The position numbers and the translations under genes are program-made. From the NCBI RefSeq assembly GCF_021025955.1, contig NZ_JAJNCL010000003.1, forward strand, positions 681,562 to 745,561: 64,000 bases of DNA. The letters are read 5' to 3'. Origin of the DNA: Rhodococcus qingshengii. GTDB lineage: Bacteria; Actinomycetota; Actinomycetes; Mycobacteriales; Mycobacteriaceae. The notes under the pieces are model-generated. The model did not search any database. It was not told where the DNA came from and worked only from the letters and a program-made list of their open reading frames with translations. Within the stretch, counting starts at the first letter, position 1. The number at the start of each line of letters is the position of its first letter. This document shows, in pieces, positions 7,958 through 17,214 of the stretch.

Positions 7958-8056
7958 GTGGTCATTTTCTTCGAGGTACTCCTCGCACTCGCATCCGTCA
8001 TGATCGCTTGGTTCTCCGTGTACGTCGTGTACCGCTTGGTCACCGACGAGTCGTGA
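7958..8056 (+). CDS. 32-residue single-span membrane peptide
   Basis: Small ORF with GTG start: hydrophobic residues 2-26 ([20 protein letters not shown]) and the hydrophilic end YRLVTDES, fitting one transmembrane helix. TAAGAT lies 6 bases before the GTG, so the transcript should be leaderless. Its TGA overlaps the GTG of the following nitrobindin-like gene (GTGA), so ribosomes finishing this peptide can start the next gene. No family recognised. The clean promoter spacing, composition and coupling argue that it is real; it could act mainly as a translational lead-in or as a small membrane partner. Confidence 0.65.
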   Translation: MVIFFEVLLALASVMIAWFSVYVVYRLVTDES

Positions 8057-8754
8057 GCCAGGCTCCGGATTCAGGGTCCGACGCGACCGCTGACGATTCC
8101 GCCGCTGCAGGTGCCGTGAGGCGCGGCAGCGGGGACGAAGCTGTCGCCATCGCCGTCGAGCGCTCCAAGTCGACGGCGTCGCTCAACATTCCGACCCTGC
8201 CGGACCTTCCGTTGCCCGAGGACACCGCAAACCTGCGCCTCGGCCCAGACATCAATCCCGAACTCCTCGCACTACTCCCCCTCGTCGGCGTCTGGCGCGG
8301 CGAAGGCGAAGGGCACGACGAGACCGGCGACTACGCCTTCGGTCAGCAGATCGTCATCTCCCACGACGGTGGCCCCTACCTCAATTGGGAGTCCCGGTCC
8401 TGGCGCCTCGACGCCGAGGGCGAGTACGTGAGCCCCGATCTGCGCGAGAGTGGCTACTGGCGCATGGGCGGCGACGGCATCCCCGGCAGCGTCAACCAGG
8501 AAGTCGTCGAACTCCTGCTCAGCCACAGCTCCGGCGTCGTCGAAATGTACTACGGCCGAGCTCTGACCCAGGCGTCGTGGGAACTTGCCACCGACGTGGT
8601 GATCCGCAGCCAGTCCGGTGCACTGTACGGCGGCGCGAAGCGCCTGTACGGCATCGTCGAAGGCGGCGACCTCGCGTACGTCGAAGAGCGGATCATGTCT
8701 GACGGTGGCCTGGAACCGCGCCTCTCGGCGCGGCTGACGCGCTACATCGGCTAG
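8053..8754 (+). CDS. Nitrobindin-like / FABP-like beta-barrel protein
   Basis: 233-residue protein of the nitrobindin (THAP4/DUF1794) heme-binding barrel family, matching Rv0813c in position. The barrel begins with the family signature GVWRGEGEG (about residue 80). An N-terminal extension of about 55 residues is acidic, alanine-rich and probably disordered. True nitrobindins carry a C-terminal axial heme His in a segment like QPHLSA; here the equivalent reads EPRLSARL with no His, as in the Rv0813c subgroup described as ferric nitrobindin-like. It may therefore bind another hydrophobic ligand. The GTG overlaps the stop of the 32-residue peptide upstream. Confidence 0.82.
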   Translation: MSQAPDSGSDATADDSAAAGAVRRGSGDEAVAIAVERSKSTASLNIPTLPDLPLPEDTANLRLGPDINPELLALLPLVGVWRGEGEGHDETGDYAFGQQIVISHDGGPYLNWESRSWRLDAEGEYVSPDLRESGYWRMGGDGIPGSVNQEVVELLLSHSSGVVEMYYGRALTQASWELATDVVIRSQSGALYGGAKRLYGIVEGGDLAYVEERIMSDGGLEPRLSARLTRYIG

Positions 8755-8805
8755 TTCTGCTGTGCGCCTCTACTAACGGCAGGCTCGCGTGGTTGTCGCA
8801 ACGAG

Positions 8806-8871
8806 CGACCCCCGAGCCACATCCACGCTTTCGCGGGGTCCCGGTCGGACTGATCGGGGGCTCGGGGGTCG
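8806..8871. terminator. Long hairpin between convergent genes
   Basis: Perfect 13-base arms (CGACCCCCGAGCC and GGCTCGGGGGTCG) with a 40-base loop lie between the end of the nitrobindin-like gene and the 3' end of cydC on the other strand. Placement suits a bidirectional terminator. The rest of 8755-9017 shows no gene. Confidence 0.55.
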
Positions 8872-9017
8872 GGTGGCTGCCTGGGATTCGCCGGCCGCTC
8901 GCGCGGTAAGTGAATTCCGTCAGCGATTGCGGCTAGCTGGCAGCCACCTCACGCGTCCGTCTGTACTTCAATTTCAGACCACCTCCTTCCTTGTGTACTG
9001 GAGAAAGTACGCCCACT

Positions 9018-10706
9018 TCACGATGACGGCAACGTATTTTCCACAGAAGCTTTTCCGACGCATATCACCTGGTCAGATCCAGTACCGGCCGGAAGTTGGT
9101 GGGTGACGACAACAACTGTTCGCGAAGAATCGACCAGCATTCCGTCGCGATCGAGTAACTCGCGAAGCAACTGAGCCCCTGCCTCCGCGTCCATGTGCTC
9201 GGTCGGCTCGTCGAGCAGCAGTACCTCCGCGGGCGAGACGATCGCGCGTGCCAGCAGCAACCGACGACGCTCACCGCCCGAAACCGCTCGCATACCGCCG
9301 ACCAGGTAGGTGTCGAGCCCGTCCGGCAGTTCCGCCAGCCAATCGCCGAGACCGACTGCGGCAAGTGCTTTCTCCGCGTCCTCGACGGTGAGGTCGCCGC
9401 GCGCAACGCGCAGGTTCTCGAGTACCGACGTCTCGAAGAGGTGTGCGTCCTCGGCGAAGTACCCCACGTGACGACGCAACTCTGCCGGATCGACATCCGA
9501 AACATCCACTCTGCCAACGCGAACTGTTCCCGCGACAGGCGGCAGCAGACCCGCCATCGTCATCAGCGCAGTCGTCTTTCCCGATCCACTCTCGCCGACG
9601 ACTGCAACACGAGCACCGCGAGGAAGATCCACCGACAGCGGTTCGGTCACCCTTCCCCCGGGCCAACCAGCCCGCAACGCGTCCACGCTCAGGACCCCGT
9701 CCTCCGGCCACGCACGGTCACCTTCGACGTGTTCCTCAGCTGCGCGATCGAGAACCGCCATGATGCGCGCCGACGCCAGTCGCGCCTTGGTCAACGCCAC
9801 CGCTGCGCTGGGCAGTATCGCGGTTCCCTCGAAAGCCGACAGGGGAAGCAGTACAAGGATTCCCATGGACATCGGTGACATGTCGGTGGTTCCGTAGAGC
9901 GCGATTCCGATCAGTAGAGCCCCGAGGACGCTCACTCCGATTGCGAGAGGCGTCGCGGCGGCTGCAAAGGCACTCGGTACCGCCGCACGGTCGGTTGCCT
10001 CGACCACCTCGTTCTCGGCGGAGACTGCCTCGTTCACCGCCTGATCCAAGCGACCCGATACCCGGAGCTCGGCGGAATGGTCGAGGGCCGTCACCGCAGA
10101 CTCACTGAATCGAGCTGCGGCAGCGGAACTGTCGGCTTCGGCCAGGCGAGCAGCTCGCGCCGACAGCCAGGGTGCCGCGATCCCGGACACCGCCAACGCA
10201 ACAGTGAGAATGAGCGCCGCCGGAACGGAGATGAACAACAAGATTCCCACCGCAGCGAATGCGAGGACAACCGAAACCGCAATCGGGATCAGCGCTTTGA
10301 CGACGACGTCGCCCAGCGCGTCCACATCGGCGCCGGTACGTGAGAGCAGGTCACCGCGTCGCAGTCCGGCAGCGGCCGCGGGGTCCCCCGCTGCCAACTC
10401 CTGGTAGATCCTCGACCGCGCCGCGGTGGTTCCGCGCAATGCGACGTCGTGCGTCGTCAATCGTTCGAGATAGCGGAAGACACCACGCGAGATTCCCAAT
10501 GCGCGTACGGCAACCACCGCAACACTGAGGTCGAGAACGGGAGGCATCTCCCAGGCTCGCGTGATCAACCACGCGGACAGTGCGGCCAAGGCAAGTGCAC
10601 TGCCGAGTGTTGCCACGCCCGCCGCTACCGCAGTCAGTACGCGTCGTGGCCGAAGTTCCAGTAGCCGCAGAGCACGCAGAAGCGGATCGTGAGCGTCACT
10701 TCTCAT
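9018..10706 (-). CDS. cydC: Thiol-reductant ABC exporter subunit CydC
   Basis: ABC half-transporter that with CydD exports cysteine/glutathione-type thiols (in E. coli) and is required to assemble cytochrome bd. It has 562 residues: six membrane helices in the first 300, then a nucleotide-binding domain with Walker A GESGSGKTTAL, signature VSGGERRRLLLARAI and Walker B VLLLDEPTEHMD, and the H-loop THQLPAG. The ATG at 10706 overlaps the end of cydD by 11 bases; another ATG lies two codons upstream. The order cydA-cydB-cydD-cydC is the mycobacterial one. In an organism using mycothiol the physiological thiol substrate is uncertain. Confidence 0.93.
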   Translation of the reverse strand: MRSDAHDPLLRALRLLELRPRRVLTAVAAGVATLGSALALAALSAWLITRAWEMPPVLDLSVAVVAVRALGISRGVFRYLERLTTHDVALRGTTAARSRIYQELAAGDPAAAAGLRRGDLLSRTGADVDALGDVVVKALIPIAVSVVLAFAAVGILLFISVPAALILTVALAVSGIAAPWLSARAARLAEADSSAAAARFSESAVTALDHSAELRVSGRLDQAVNEAVSAENEVVEATDRAAVPSAFAAAATPLAIGVSVLGALLIGIALYGTTDMSPMSMGILVLLPLSAFEGTAILPSAAVALTKARLASARIMAVLDRAAEEHVEGDRAWPEDGVLSVDALRAGWPGGRVTEPLSVDLPRGARVAVVGESGSGKTTALMTMAGLLPPVAGTVRVGRVDVSDVDPAELRRHVGYFAEDAHLFETSVLENLRVARGDLTVEDAEKALAAVGLGDWLAELPDGLDTYLVGGMRAVSGGERRRLLLARAIVSPAEVLLLDEPTEHMDAEAGAQLLRELLDRDGMLVDSSRTVVVVTHQLPAGTGSDQVICVGKASVENTLPSS

Positions 10707-12384
10707 GAGCATGTACCTCGACAATCCGGTCAGCCGCGGCGAGCACACTCGGACGGTGGCCGATCACGACCACGGTGTCGCCGCGCTCCGCCCGTGCTCT
10801 CAGAGAAGCCAACACTGTCCCTTCCGAATCGGAGTCGAGGTGAGCGGTGGGTTCGTCCAGGACAAGAACCGCGCGGTCGGAGGCGAGAACACGCGTCAGG
10901 GCCAGGCGCTGCCGCTGCCCCAGTGACAGACCTGTGCCGCCGACGCCGATCACGGTCTCGACGCCCGCAGGCAGCTCGGCCAATACCGCGTCGAATCCCG
11001 TCGCGGCCGCAGCACGAGCCAACGCCTGCGACTCGACGGCCCCGGTGAGATCGAGGTTCTCGCGAATGGTGCCGGGCAAGAGGACCGGATGTTGCGGTAG
11101 CCAGGCCAACTGACTCCACCACGCGTGCTCGTCCAGGTCGCGGACATCGATGCCGGCGACCGTCACGCGCCCACTGCTCGGTTCGATCAACCCGAGCAGC
11201 GCGTGCACTGCCGTCGACTTGCCGCAGCCGTTGGGGCCGGTGAGCACCGTGATCTTCCCTGGCGACGCAACGGCGGAAAGTCGAGACGGCGCCACTCCCC
11301 CACGAGAGGCCACACCGAGACCGTCGAAGACGATATCGGCGCCGCGAGCGACCACCGTCGTCCGACCGCCCTCCGGCGCGACAGAATCGGCCTCGATAAC
11401 CTCGAATGCTTTGTCGGCTGCGGCCATTCCGTCCTCGGCGGCATGGAACTGGGTTCCCACCATTCGGAGCGGCAGGTACACCTCGGGCGCGAGGATCAAC
11501 GCGACTATCCCCGGCTCGAGTGTCATGTCCCCGTACACCAGTCGCAAGCCGATGCTCACGGCCACCAATGCAACGCAGAGTGTTGCGAGCAGTTCCAACA
11601 CCATCGAGGACAGGAACGCGACGCGGAGGGCGGACATCGTCGTTCGCCGATGAGCGTCACCGAGTTCACGGACGCGCTCGGCAGGACCTTGCTGACGACC
11701 GAGCGCCCGCAGCGTCGGCAAACCGGCGAGTAGATCGAGGAGTTGCGAAGACAACGTGGTCATCGCTGCCAGCGTCTTCTCCGACTTACCCTTTGTCAGC
11801 AAGCCGATCAGAATCATGAAGATGGGGATCAGCGGCAGCGTCACGAAGATGATGACCGCAGACGTCATGTCCTGCATCGCAATGACTATCAGGGTGATGG
11901 GTGTCAGCGTTACCGACAGGACCAGAGCCGGAAGGTATCCCGTCAGATACGGACCAAGACCGTCGACGCCGCGGGTGACCACGGTCGCGATCTCGTCACG
12001 CCGCGGATCGAGATCGCGAGGACTCATCGCCGTCGCCGACGCCAGCACGCCGTTCTTGATCTCGGCAACGACGCGTGTCGACGCCCGGTGCGCATACCTG
12101 GTCTGTAGCCAAGTCCCCAGAACTCGGACCACCACAGCGGCGGCAAGAACAGCCAACTCGGTTGTCCACGAGGAAACATCCACAGTTCGAGTGGTGATCA
12201 CTCCGGCCAGCACCCGGCCGATCATGAGCGCCGCGACGATGACCATCACGACGTTCACTATCGACAGAGCAACGGTCAGGATCAGATAGCCGCGCGCAGA
12301 AGCGGAATGTCGCCACAGCCGCGGGTCGATCGGCCCCCGGCGACGCTCCCGAGTGGTGGGAGCGTCGCCTACTTCGATAGTCAC
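10696..12384 (-). CDS. cydD: Thiol-reductant ABC exporter subunit CydD
   Basis: Partner of CydC in the heterodimeric exporter needed for cytochrome bd maturation. It has 562 residues with an N-terminal transmembrane domain (first helix GYLILTVALSIVNVVMVIVA near residue 32) and a C-terminal ATPase domain: Walker A GPNGCGKSTAV, signature LSLGQRQRLALTRVL, Walker B VLVLDEPTAHLD. The signature has L-S-L-G in place of L-S-G-G. Conserved GMAAADKAFEVIEAD precedes the ATPase. The start is GTG at 12384. It follows cydB by 58 bases and overlaps cydC. Confidence 0.93.
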   Translation of the reverse strand: MTIEVGDAPTTRERRRGPIDPRLWRHSASARGYLILTVALSIVNVVMVIVAALMIGRVLAGVITTRTVDVSSWTTELAVLAAAVVVRVLGTWLQTRYAHRASTRVVAEIKNGVLASATAMSPRDLDPRRDEIATVVTRGVDGLGPYLTGYLPALVLSVTLTPITLIVIAMQDMTSAVIIFVTLPLIPIFMILIGLLTKGKSEKTLAAMTTLSSQLLDLLAGLPTLRALGRQQGPAERVRELGDAHRRTTMSALRVAFLSSMVLELLATLCVALVAVSIGLRLVYGDMTLEPGIVALILAPEVYLPLRMVGTQFHAAEDGMAAADKAFEVIEADSVAPEGGRTTVVARGADIVFDGLGVASRGGVAPSRLSAVASPGKITVLTGPNGCGKSTAVHALLGLIEPSSGRVTVAGIDVRDLDEHAWWSQLAWLPQHPVLLPGTIRENLDLTGAVESQALARAAAATGFDAVLAELPAGVETVIGVGGTGLSLGQRQRLALTRVLASDRAVLVLDEPTAHLDSDSEGTVLASLRARAERGDTVVVIGHRPSVLAAADRIVEVHAHEK

Positions 12385-12442
12385 GTGAATTCGACCGTCA
12401 GTTCTTTCGTGATTCGAATCGTTTGTGACTGCGGGTTTGCCA

Positions 12443-13486
12443 CTACCACGTCTTCTCCTTGAATCGCAGACCGATCGACGCCGGAATCTGCTTGGAGGAG
12501 ATGCGCTGTCGGAACACCCAGTACGTCCAACCCTGGTAGATGATCACCACCGGCGTCATGAATGCCGCGGCCCACGTCATCACCTTGAGCGTGTACGGAC
12601 TCGACGACGCGTTCTCGATGGTCAGGCTGTACGCCGGATCAAGCGTCGACGGCATGACGTTCGGGAACAGCGAGGCGAACAGCAGCACGACAGTGGCGAC
12701 GACGGCCACACAGGTGAGAACGAAGGCCCAGCCTTCGCGCTCGGCCCGCGTCAGGAAGACGACGCCGATCAGTGCGGCAGCAGCGGCGGCTACCAGAATC
12801 CACGTCCATCCCTTGCCGTAGGCGAGTTGCGTCCACAGGACGAATCCGCCGGCGACCGGAATAGCTGGAATTGCCAGTCGTGCAGCAATTTTCACGGCAT
12901 CTTCACGAACCTCGTCGGCACTCTTGAGCGCCAGGAACACAGCGCCGTGGAGAGCGAACACCAGCGCGGTGGTCAGACCGCCGAGCAGTGCGTAAGGATT
13001 GAGCAGATCGAAGAATCCCGACTCGACCTGCTTGTCCGCGTTGATCGCCACGCCCCGAACGATGTTCGCGAAAGCCACGCCCCAGAGAACTGCCGGGACC
13101 CAGGAGCCGAAGATGATGCCCCAGTCGCAACGCTGACGCCACTTGTCGTCGTCGATCTTGCTCCGCCATTCGATGGCGCAGATCCGAACGATCAAGGCCA
13201 CCAGGATGATCAGCAGCGGTAGATAGAACCCGGAGAACAACGTCGCGTACCACTCCGGAAATGCCGCGAACATCGCGCCACCGGCCGTGATCAGCCACAC
13301 TTCGTTTCCGTCCCACACCGGGCCGATCGTGTTGAGCGCCACCCGTCGACGCGTATCGGCTGGGAGGTCACTGCCTCTGCCGACGATCGGCATGAGCATT
13401 CCGACACCGAAGTCGAACCCTTCGAGGACGAAGTAACCGATGAACAGTACTGCGACGAGCACGAACCATACTTCTTGAAGTCCCAT
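12443..13486 (-). CDS. cydB: Cytochrome bd ubiquinol/menaquinol oxidase subunit II
   Basis: Structural subunit of the high-affinity terminal oxidase. It has 347 residues and eight to nine membrane helices, beginning with the conserved MGLQEVWFVLVAVLFIGYFV LEGFDFGVGML segment, which marks CydB. Further family sequences are GPVWDGNEVWLITAGGAMFA and WRSKIDDDKWRQRCDW. It begins 9 bases after cydA and is surely on the same message. Confidence 0.95.
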   Translation of the reverse strand: MGLQEVWFVLVAVLFIGYFVLEGFDFGVGMLMPIVGRGSDLPADTRRRVALNTIGPVWDGNEVWLITAGGAMFAAFPEWYATLFSGFYLPLLIILVALIVRICAIEWRSKIDDDKWRQRCDWGIIFGSWVPAVLWGVAFANIVRGVAINADKQVESGFFDLLNPYALLGGLTTALVFALHGAVFLALKSADEVREDAVKIAARLAIPAIPVAGGFVLWTQLAYGKGWTWILVAAAAAALIGVVFLTRAEREGWAFVLTCVAVVATVVLLFASLFPNVMPSTLDPAYSLTIENASSSPYTLKVMTWAAAFMTPVVIIYQGWTYWVFRQRISSKQIPASIGLRFKEKTW

Positions 13487-13495
13487 GATCGCCTC

Positions 13496-14995
13496 CTAGT
13501 ACGCGAACGACAGTTGTTTGGGCTTGTCCGGATCTTCCGGCTCGTCATGATCTGTATCGCCCGGCGGATGCATGTCGTGCTCCAACGGGCCTTCCTTCGC
13601 GTACCGCACGATCAGCTTGAACCAGACAACACCCAACGCACCGTACAGAAGAGTGAACGTGATCAACGAGGCCCAGACCGTCGCCGTTGCATGGTCCGAA
13701 ACACCTTGGTCGACAGTGAGTCTGATCATGTCGACGCCGGTCGGGTTGGGATGCACCACCCAGGGCTGACGGCCCATCTCGGTGAAGATCCAGCCGGCGC
13801 TGTTCGCCATGAACGGAGTGGGAATCGCGACCAGGCTGAGGATTCCGAACCACTTCTGGTCCGGGACTCGCCCCTTACGAGTGACCCATAGTCCCGCGAG
13901 AGCCAGTGCTGCCGAACCTGCGGCGAGGCCGATCATGGCGCGGAAAGACCAGTACGTGACAAAGAGATTCGGTCGGTAGTTGCCCGGTCCGAAGTCTTGC
14001 TCCGCCTGCTCCTGCAGCTGGTTGACGCCTTGCAGTTCGACGCCGGTGAACTTGCCCTCGGCCAACCACGGTAGAACGAAGGGCACCTTCAGAACGTGCG
14101 TCACGCTGTCACAGTTGTTGTGTGTACCGATGGTGAGAATCGAGAAATCCGGATCCATCTCGGTGTCACACAGCGATTCCGCCGACGCCATCTTCATGGG
14201 CTGCTGCTGGAACATGAGCTTGCCTTGGACGTCACCGGTGTAGATGATGCCGATTCCGGCCACGATCATGACGAGCAACGCGAATCGCGTTGCCGGACGG
14301 TACATCGTCCGCGCATCGGTTTCGAGACGTTCGGCTTCGGCGGCCTCAGCCTGCTTGGCGCGGCGCATGTTCCGCACCATCCACCAACCACTGATGCCGG
14401 CAACAAACGTCGCCGCCGTCAGGAAGGCTCCGGCAACCGCGTGCGGGAAGGCAGCGAGAGCGGTGTTGTTGGTCAACAACTCCCAGATGCTGGTGAGTTC
14501 GGCACGACCCGTTTCAGGGTTGTACGTCGCACCGACCGGATGCTGCATGAACGAGTTGGCCGCGATGATGAAGAACGCCGACGCGTTGACGCCGATCGCC
14601 ACGAGCCAAATGCACGCCAGGTGTACAAGTTTGGGCAGCCTGCCCCAACCGAAGATCCAGAGTCCGATGAAGACGGACTCCATGAAGAAGGCGACAAGGC
14701 CTTCCAATGCGAGTGGAGCTCCGAAGACGTCACCGACGAATCGCGAGTACTCGCTCCAGTTCATGCCGAACTGGAACTCCTGCACGATGCCGGTGGCTAC
14801 ACCGAGTGCGAAGTTGATGAGGAAAAGCTTGCCGAAAAACTTGGTGAGCCGATACCAGTGGTCCTTTTTGGTGACCACCCACATCGTCTGCATGATCGCG
14901 ATCATCGGCGCAAGTCCGATGGTCAGCGGAACAAGGATGAAGTGGTAGACGGTAGTGATACCGAACTGCCACCTGGAGACGTCCAAAGTATCCAT
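13496..14995 (-). CDS. cydA: Cytochrome bd oxidase subunit I
   Basis: Heme-bearing catalytic subunit, oxidising menaquinol and reducing oxygen to water without proton pumping, for growth at low oxygen or under respiratory stress. It has 499 residues and nine helices. Heme ligands visible are His in TTVYHFILVPLTIG (about residue 18), His in AAFPHAVAGAFL, and the Met region GWIFTEMGRQPWVVHPNPTG. The Q-loop is short, as usual in actinobacteria. First gene of cydABDC; the 154 bases upstream to pabC contain two inverted repeats that may be regulatory. Confidence 0.96.
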   Translation of the reverse strand: MDTLDVSRWQFGITTVYHFILVPLTIGLAPMIAIMQTMWVVTKKDHWYRLTKFFGKLFLINFALGVATGIVQEFQFGMNWSEYSRFVGDVFGAPLALEGLVAFFMESVFIGLWIFGWGRLPKLVHLACIWLVAIGVNASAFFIIAANSFMQHPVGATYNPETGRAELTSIWELLTNNTALAAFPHAVAGAFLTAATFVAGISGWWMVRNMRRAKQAEAAEAERLETDARTMYRPATRFALLVMIVAGIGIIYTGDVQGKLMFQQQPMKMASAESLCDTEMDPDFSILTIGTHNNCDSVTHVLKVPFVLPWLAEGKFTGVELQGVNQLQEQAEQDFGPGNYRPNLFVTYWSFRAMIGLAAGSAALALAGLWVTRKGRVPDQKWFGILSLVAIPTPFMANSAGWIFTEMGRQPWVVHPNPTGVDMIRLTVDQGVSDHATATVWASLITFTLLYGALGVVWFKLIVRYAKEGPLEHDMHPPGDTDHDEPEDPDKPKQLSFAY

Positions 14996-15076
14996 TGGCT
15001 ACTCCGAGAGTAGGGCCCTGGGACAGGCTTCGGGGTTCGAGACGCGGGCAGTCGCTCGGCCCCTGCGGACACGGTA

Positions 15077-15099
15077 CTGCTGTCCGGTTTGGACCGCAG
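15077..15099. repeat. Imperfect inverted repeat upstream of cydA
   Basis: CTGCTGTCC and GGACCGCAG pair at 8 of 9 positions around GGTTT, 82 bases upstream of the cydA start. Could be a leader-RNA hairpin or half of a regulatory region together with the palindrome at 15104. Confidence 0.4.
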
Positions 15100-15103
15100 G
15101 ACT

Positions 15104-15128
15104 TTGCTACTACCAAATGTAGTAGCAA
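15104..15128. promoter_or_regulatory. Palindrome upstream of cydA (candidate operator)
   Basis: Perfect 10-base arms TTGCTACTAC and GTAGTAGCAA with a 5-base spacer, centred 121 bases upstream of the cydA start and 22 bases beyond the pabC stop. There is no T-run on either strand, so a terminator is unlikely. It does not resemble a CRP site (TGTGA-N6-TCACA). The binding protein is unknown. Confidence 0.5.
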
Positions 15129-15149
15129 CCTGTCGCGATTCCTATTCGC

Positions 15150-16013
15150 CTATCGCCCTGCTGAATCCGAATCAATTGCACGTTCAACCAATTCCGCGAA
15201 TTCCTCGGAGACCTTCGGCTCTGGCAATGCGAGCCCGTCGAGTGTATGGACGCACGCGGCCAGCGTGACGCTCGAAACCATCCACACTCCGTCGGCTGCA
15301 ATCAAATCCGCAGGTCGGAGGGTTTCGTATCGGCAATCGAAGCGAGCACTGCCGGCAACGTCGAACAGGGCACGCTGCGTCGTACCCATCAAAATGCCCT
15401 GTGCGGGAGGAGGTGTGATCAAAGTCCTGTCCCGAACGATCACCACCGTCGAGCGTGGTCCCTCCAACACATTGCCCTCGGAACTGACGAAGATCACATC
15501 GTCGGCACCCAAATTCGCCGCATATCGAAGCGCTGCCATGTTGGTTGCGTAGGACAACGTCTTCGCGCCAAGTAGTTGCCAGGGTGCCCGGGCGGAGAGA
15601 TCGACGGAGAAACCTCGCTCGAGAGTCATCACCGACAGCCCCGATTCACGGACCTGCCTGACCCGATCAGCCACCGGACCGACCATCACGAAGGCTGTCG
15701 GCTTGTCACCGCTCTCACGGCCGCGGGTCAGAACGAGACGAAGAGCGCCTTCCTTCTCTGTCCCCCACTCCTCGGCTGCCATCTCGATCGCCAGACGCCA
15801 GTCATCGAGAACGGGGGCGGGTAGACCCAGTGCCCGCGCGCTCAGAACCAGTCGACTCAGATGTCCCTCGACCACCCGCGCCCTACCGTCGCGCACCAAC
15901 AGCGTCTCGAAGACTCCGTCGCCGCGCACCACCGCCAGGTCGTCGGCGTGCAGAAACGGTGCGTCAGCATCGAGCACCTCATGGTCGAGAGTCACCAATA
16001 CGCGTTCAGGCAT
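15150..16013 (-). CDS. pabC: Aminodeoxychorismate lyase-like class IV aminotransferase
   Basis: PLP-dependent fold-type IV enzyme of 287 residues. PabC converts 4-amino-4-deoxychorismate to p-aminobenzoate plus pyruvate in folate synthesis; branched-chain or D-amino acid transaminases share the fold. The PLP lysine is in LLGAKTLSYATNMAALR (about residue 150), and the phosphate-binding end is EGNVLEGPRSTVVIV followed by PPPAQGILMGTTQ. It corresponds to Rv0812. It is divergent from ygfZ with 79 bases between starts. The substrate is inferred from synteny and family, so confidence in the exact reaction is lower than in the fold. Confidence 0.8.
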   Translation of the reverse strand: MPERVLVTLDHEVLDADAPFLHADDLAVVRGDGVFETLLVRDGRARVVEGHLSRLVLSARALGLPAPVLDDWRLAIEMAAEEWGTEKEGALRLVLTRGRESGDKPTAFVMVGPVADRVRQVRESGLSVMTLERGFSVDLSARAPWQLLGAKTLSYATNMAALRYAANLGADDVIFVSSEGNVLEGPRSTVVIVRDRTLITPPPAQGILMGTTQRALFDVAGSARFDCRYETLRPADLIAADGVWMVSSVTLAACVHTLDGLALPEPKVSEEFAELVERAIDSDSAGR

Positions 16014-16092
16014 GCCATCAACCCTAACGATCCGCCAAGCCGCCGGGGCCGCCCTGTAACCGCGATCCCGCCCACACTCCTAGACTGGTCTT

Positions 16093-17214
16093 GTGGTCGA
16101 CAACGCTCTTGTGCCCAACAGCCCACTTCTGACTTCCCCCGGCGCGGTCACCGCACCGGACGGTTCGGCCGACATCGGTGTCGCATGGCACTACGGCGAT
16201 CCCCTCGGTGAACAGCGAACCGCGCAGCGCGCAGCAGTGGTGGTCGACCGCAGTCACAGATTCGTGATCGCCATTCCCGGCGACGAACGCCTCACGTGGC
16301 TGCACACGATTTCGAGCCAGCACATCGCCGCGCTCCCCGACGGCAAGAGCGCCGAAAACCTGAGCCTGGACGTCAACGGACGCGTCGAGCACCACTTCGT
16401 GCAGACGGACCTGGCAGGTGTCACCTGGATCGACACCGAGGCCGACCGCGGACCGGACCTCCACTCCTTCTTGAAGAAGATGGTGTTCTGGTCCAAGGCC
16501 GAACCTCGAGACGGCAACGAACTCGCGGTCCTGAGCTTGATCGGACCCGAAGCGCCTACCGTCCTCGCCGCACTCGAGGTTCAGACACCAACCGAGGCCT
16601 ACGACGCTCTCGCGTTGGCCGACGGCGGATTTGTCCGCCGCATGCCGTGGCCTACCGAGAACTCTTTCGATCTTCTCGTCCCACGTGAGCAATTGGCGGC
16701 GTGGTGGACCAAGCTGACCGATGCCGGCGCGAAGCCCGCCGGCAGTTGGGCCTTCGAGGCACTGCGCGTCGAAGCGACGAGGCCACGCATCGGACTGGAC
16801 ACCGACGAGCGGACGATCCCACACGAGGTCCACTGGATCGGTGGGCCGGCCGAGCAAGGCGCCGTCCACCTCGACAAGGGCTGCTACCGCGGTCAGGAAA
16901 CCGTCGCCCGGGTTCACAATCTCGGCAAGCCCCCGCGCCATCTCGTCATGTTGCACCTCGACGGCAGCGCCGAAGCCGTCCCGGAACCGGGTGACCCGAT
17001 CACGGCGGGCGGACGAACTGTCGGACGCGTCGGCACCGTTGTCAATCATCACGAACTCGGCCCCATCGCGCTCGCTCTGATCAAGCGCAACATCCCGGTC
17101 GACACCGAACTCATGGCCGGACCCAGCGCCGCGTCCATCGACCCGGACTCGATCGTCGCGGACGACGCACCCCAGGCCGGACGTGAGGCTGTCAACCGAT
17201 TGCGCGGAAAGTGA
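16093..17214 (+). CDS. ygfZ: Folate-binding YgfZ/GcvT-like iron-sulfur repair protein
   Basis: 373-residue member of the YgfZ family, folate-dependent proteins that help maintain iron-sulfur enzymes. The diagnostic motif K-G-C-Y-x-G-Q-E is present as DKGCYRGQETVARV (Cys near residue 264). The N-terminal half resembles the GcvT aminomethyltransferase fold. The start is GTG with TAGACT 6 bases upstream, so a leaderless message is likely. Its TGA overlaps the GTG of the MOSC gene. Confidence 0.88.
   Translation: MVDNALVPNSPLLTSPGAVTAPDGSADIGVAWHYGDPLGEQRTAQRAAVVVDRSHRFVIAIPGDERLTWLHTISSQHIAALPDGKSAENLSLDVNGRVEHHFVQTDLAGVTWIDTEADRGPDLHSFLKKMVFWSKAEPRDGNELAVLSLIGPEAPTVLAALEVQTPTEAYDALALADGGFVRRMPWPTENSFDLLVPREQLAAWWTKLTDAGAKPAGSWAFEALRVEATRPRIGLDTDERTIPHEVHWIGGPAEQGAVHLDKGCYRGQETVARVHNLGKPPRHLVMLHLDGSAEAVPEPGDPITAGGRTVGRVGTVVNHHELGPIALALIKRNIPVDTELMAGPSAASIDPDSIVADDAPQAGREAVNRLRGK

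Noticed and set aside
15104..15128. Palindrome upstream of cydA as a terminator of pabC
   Set aside because: There is no T-run after the stem in either direction and it is far enough from the stop that an operator is likelier.
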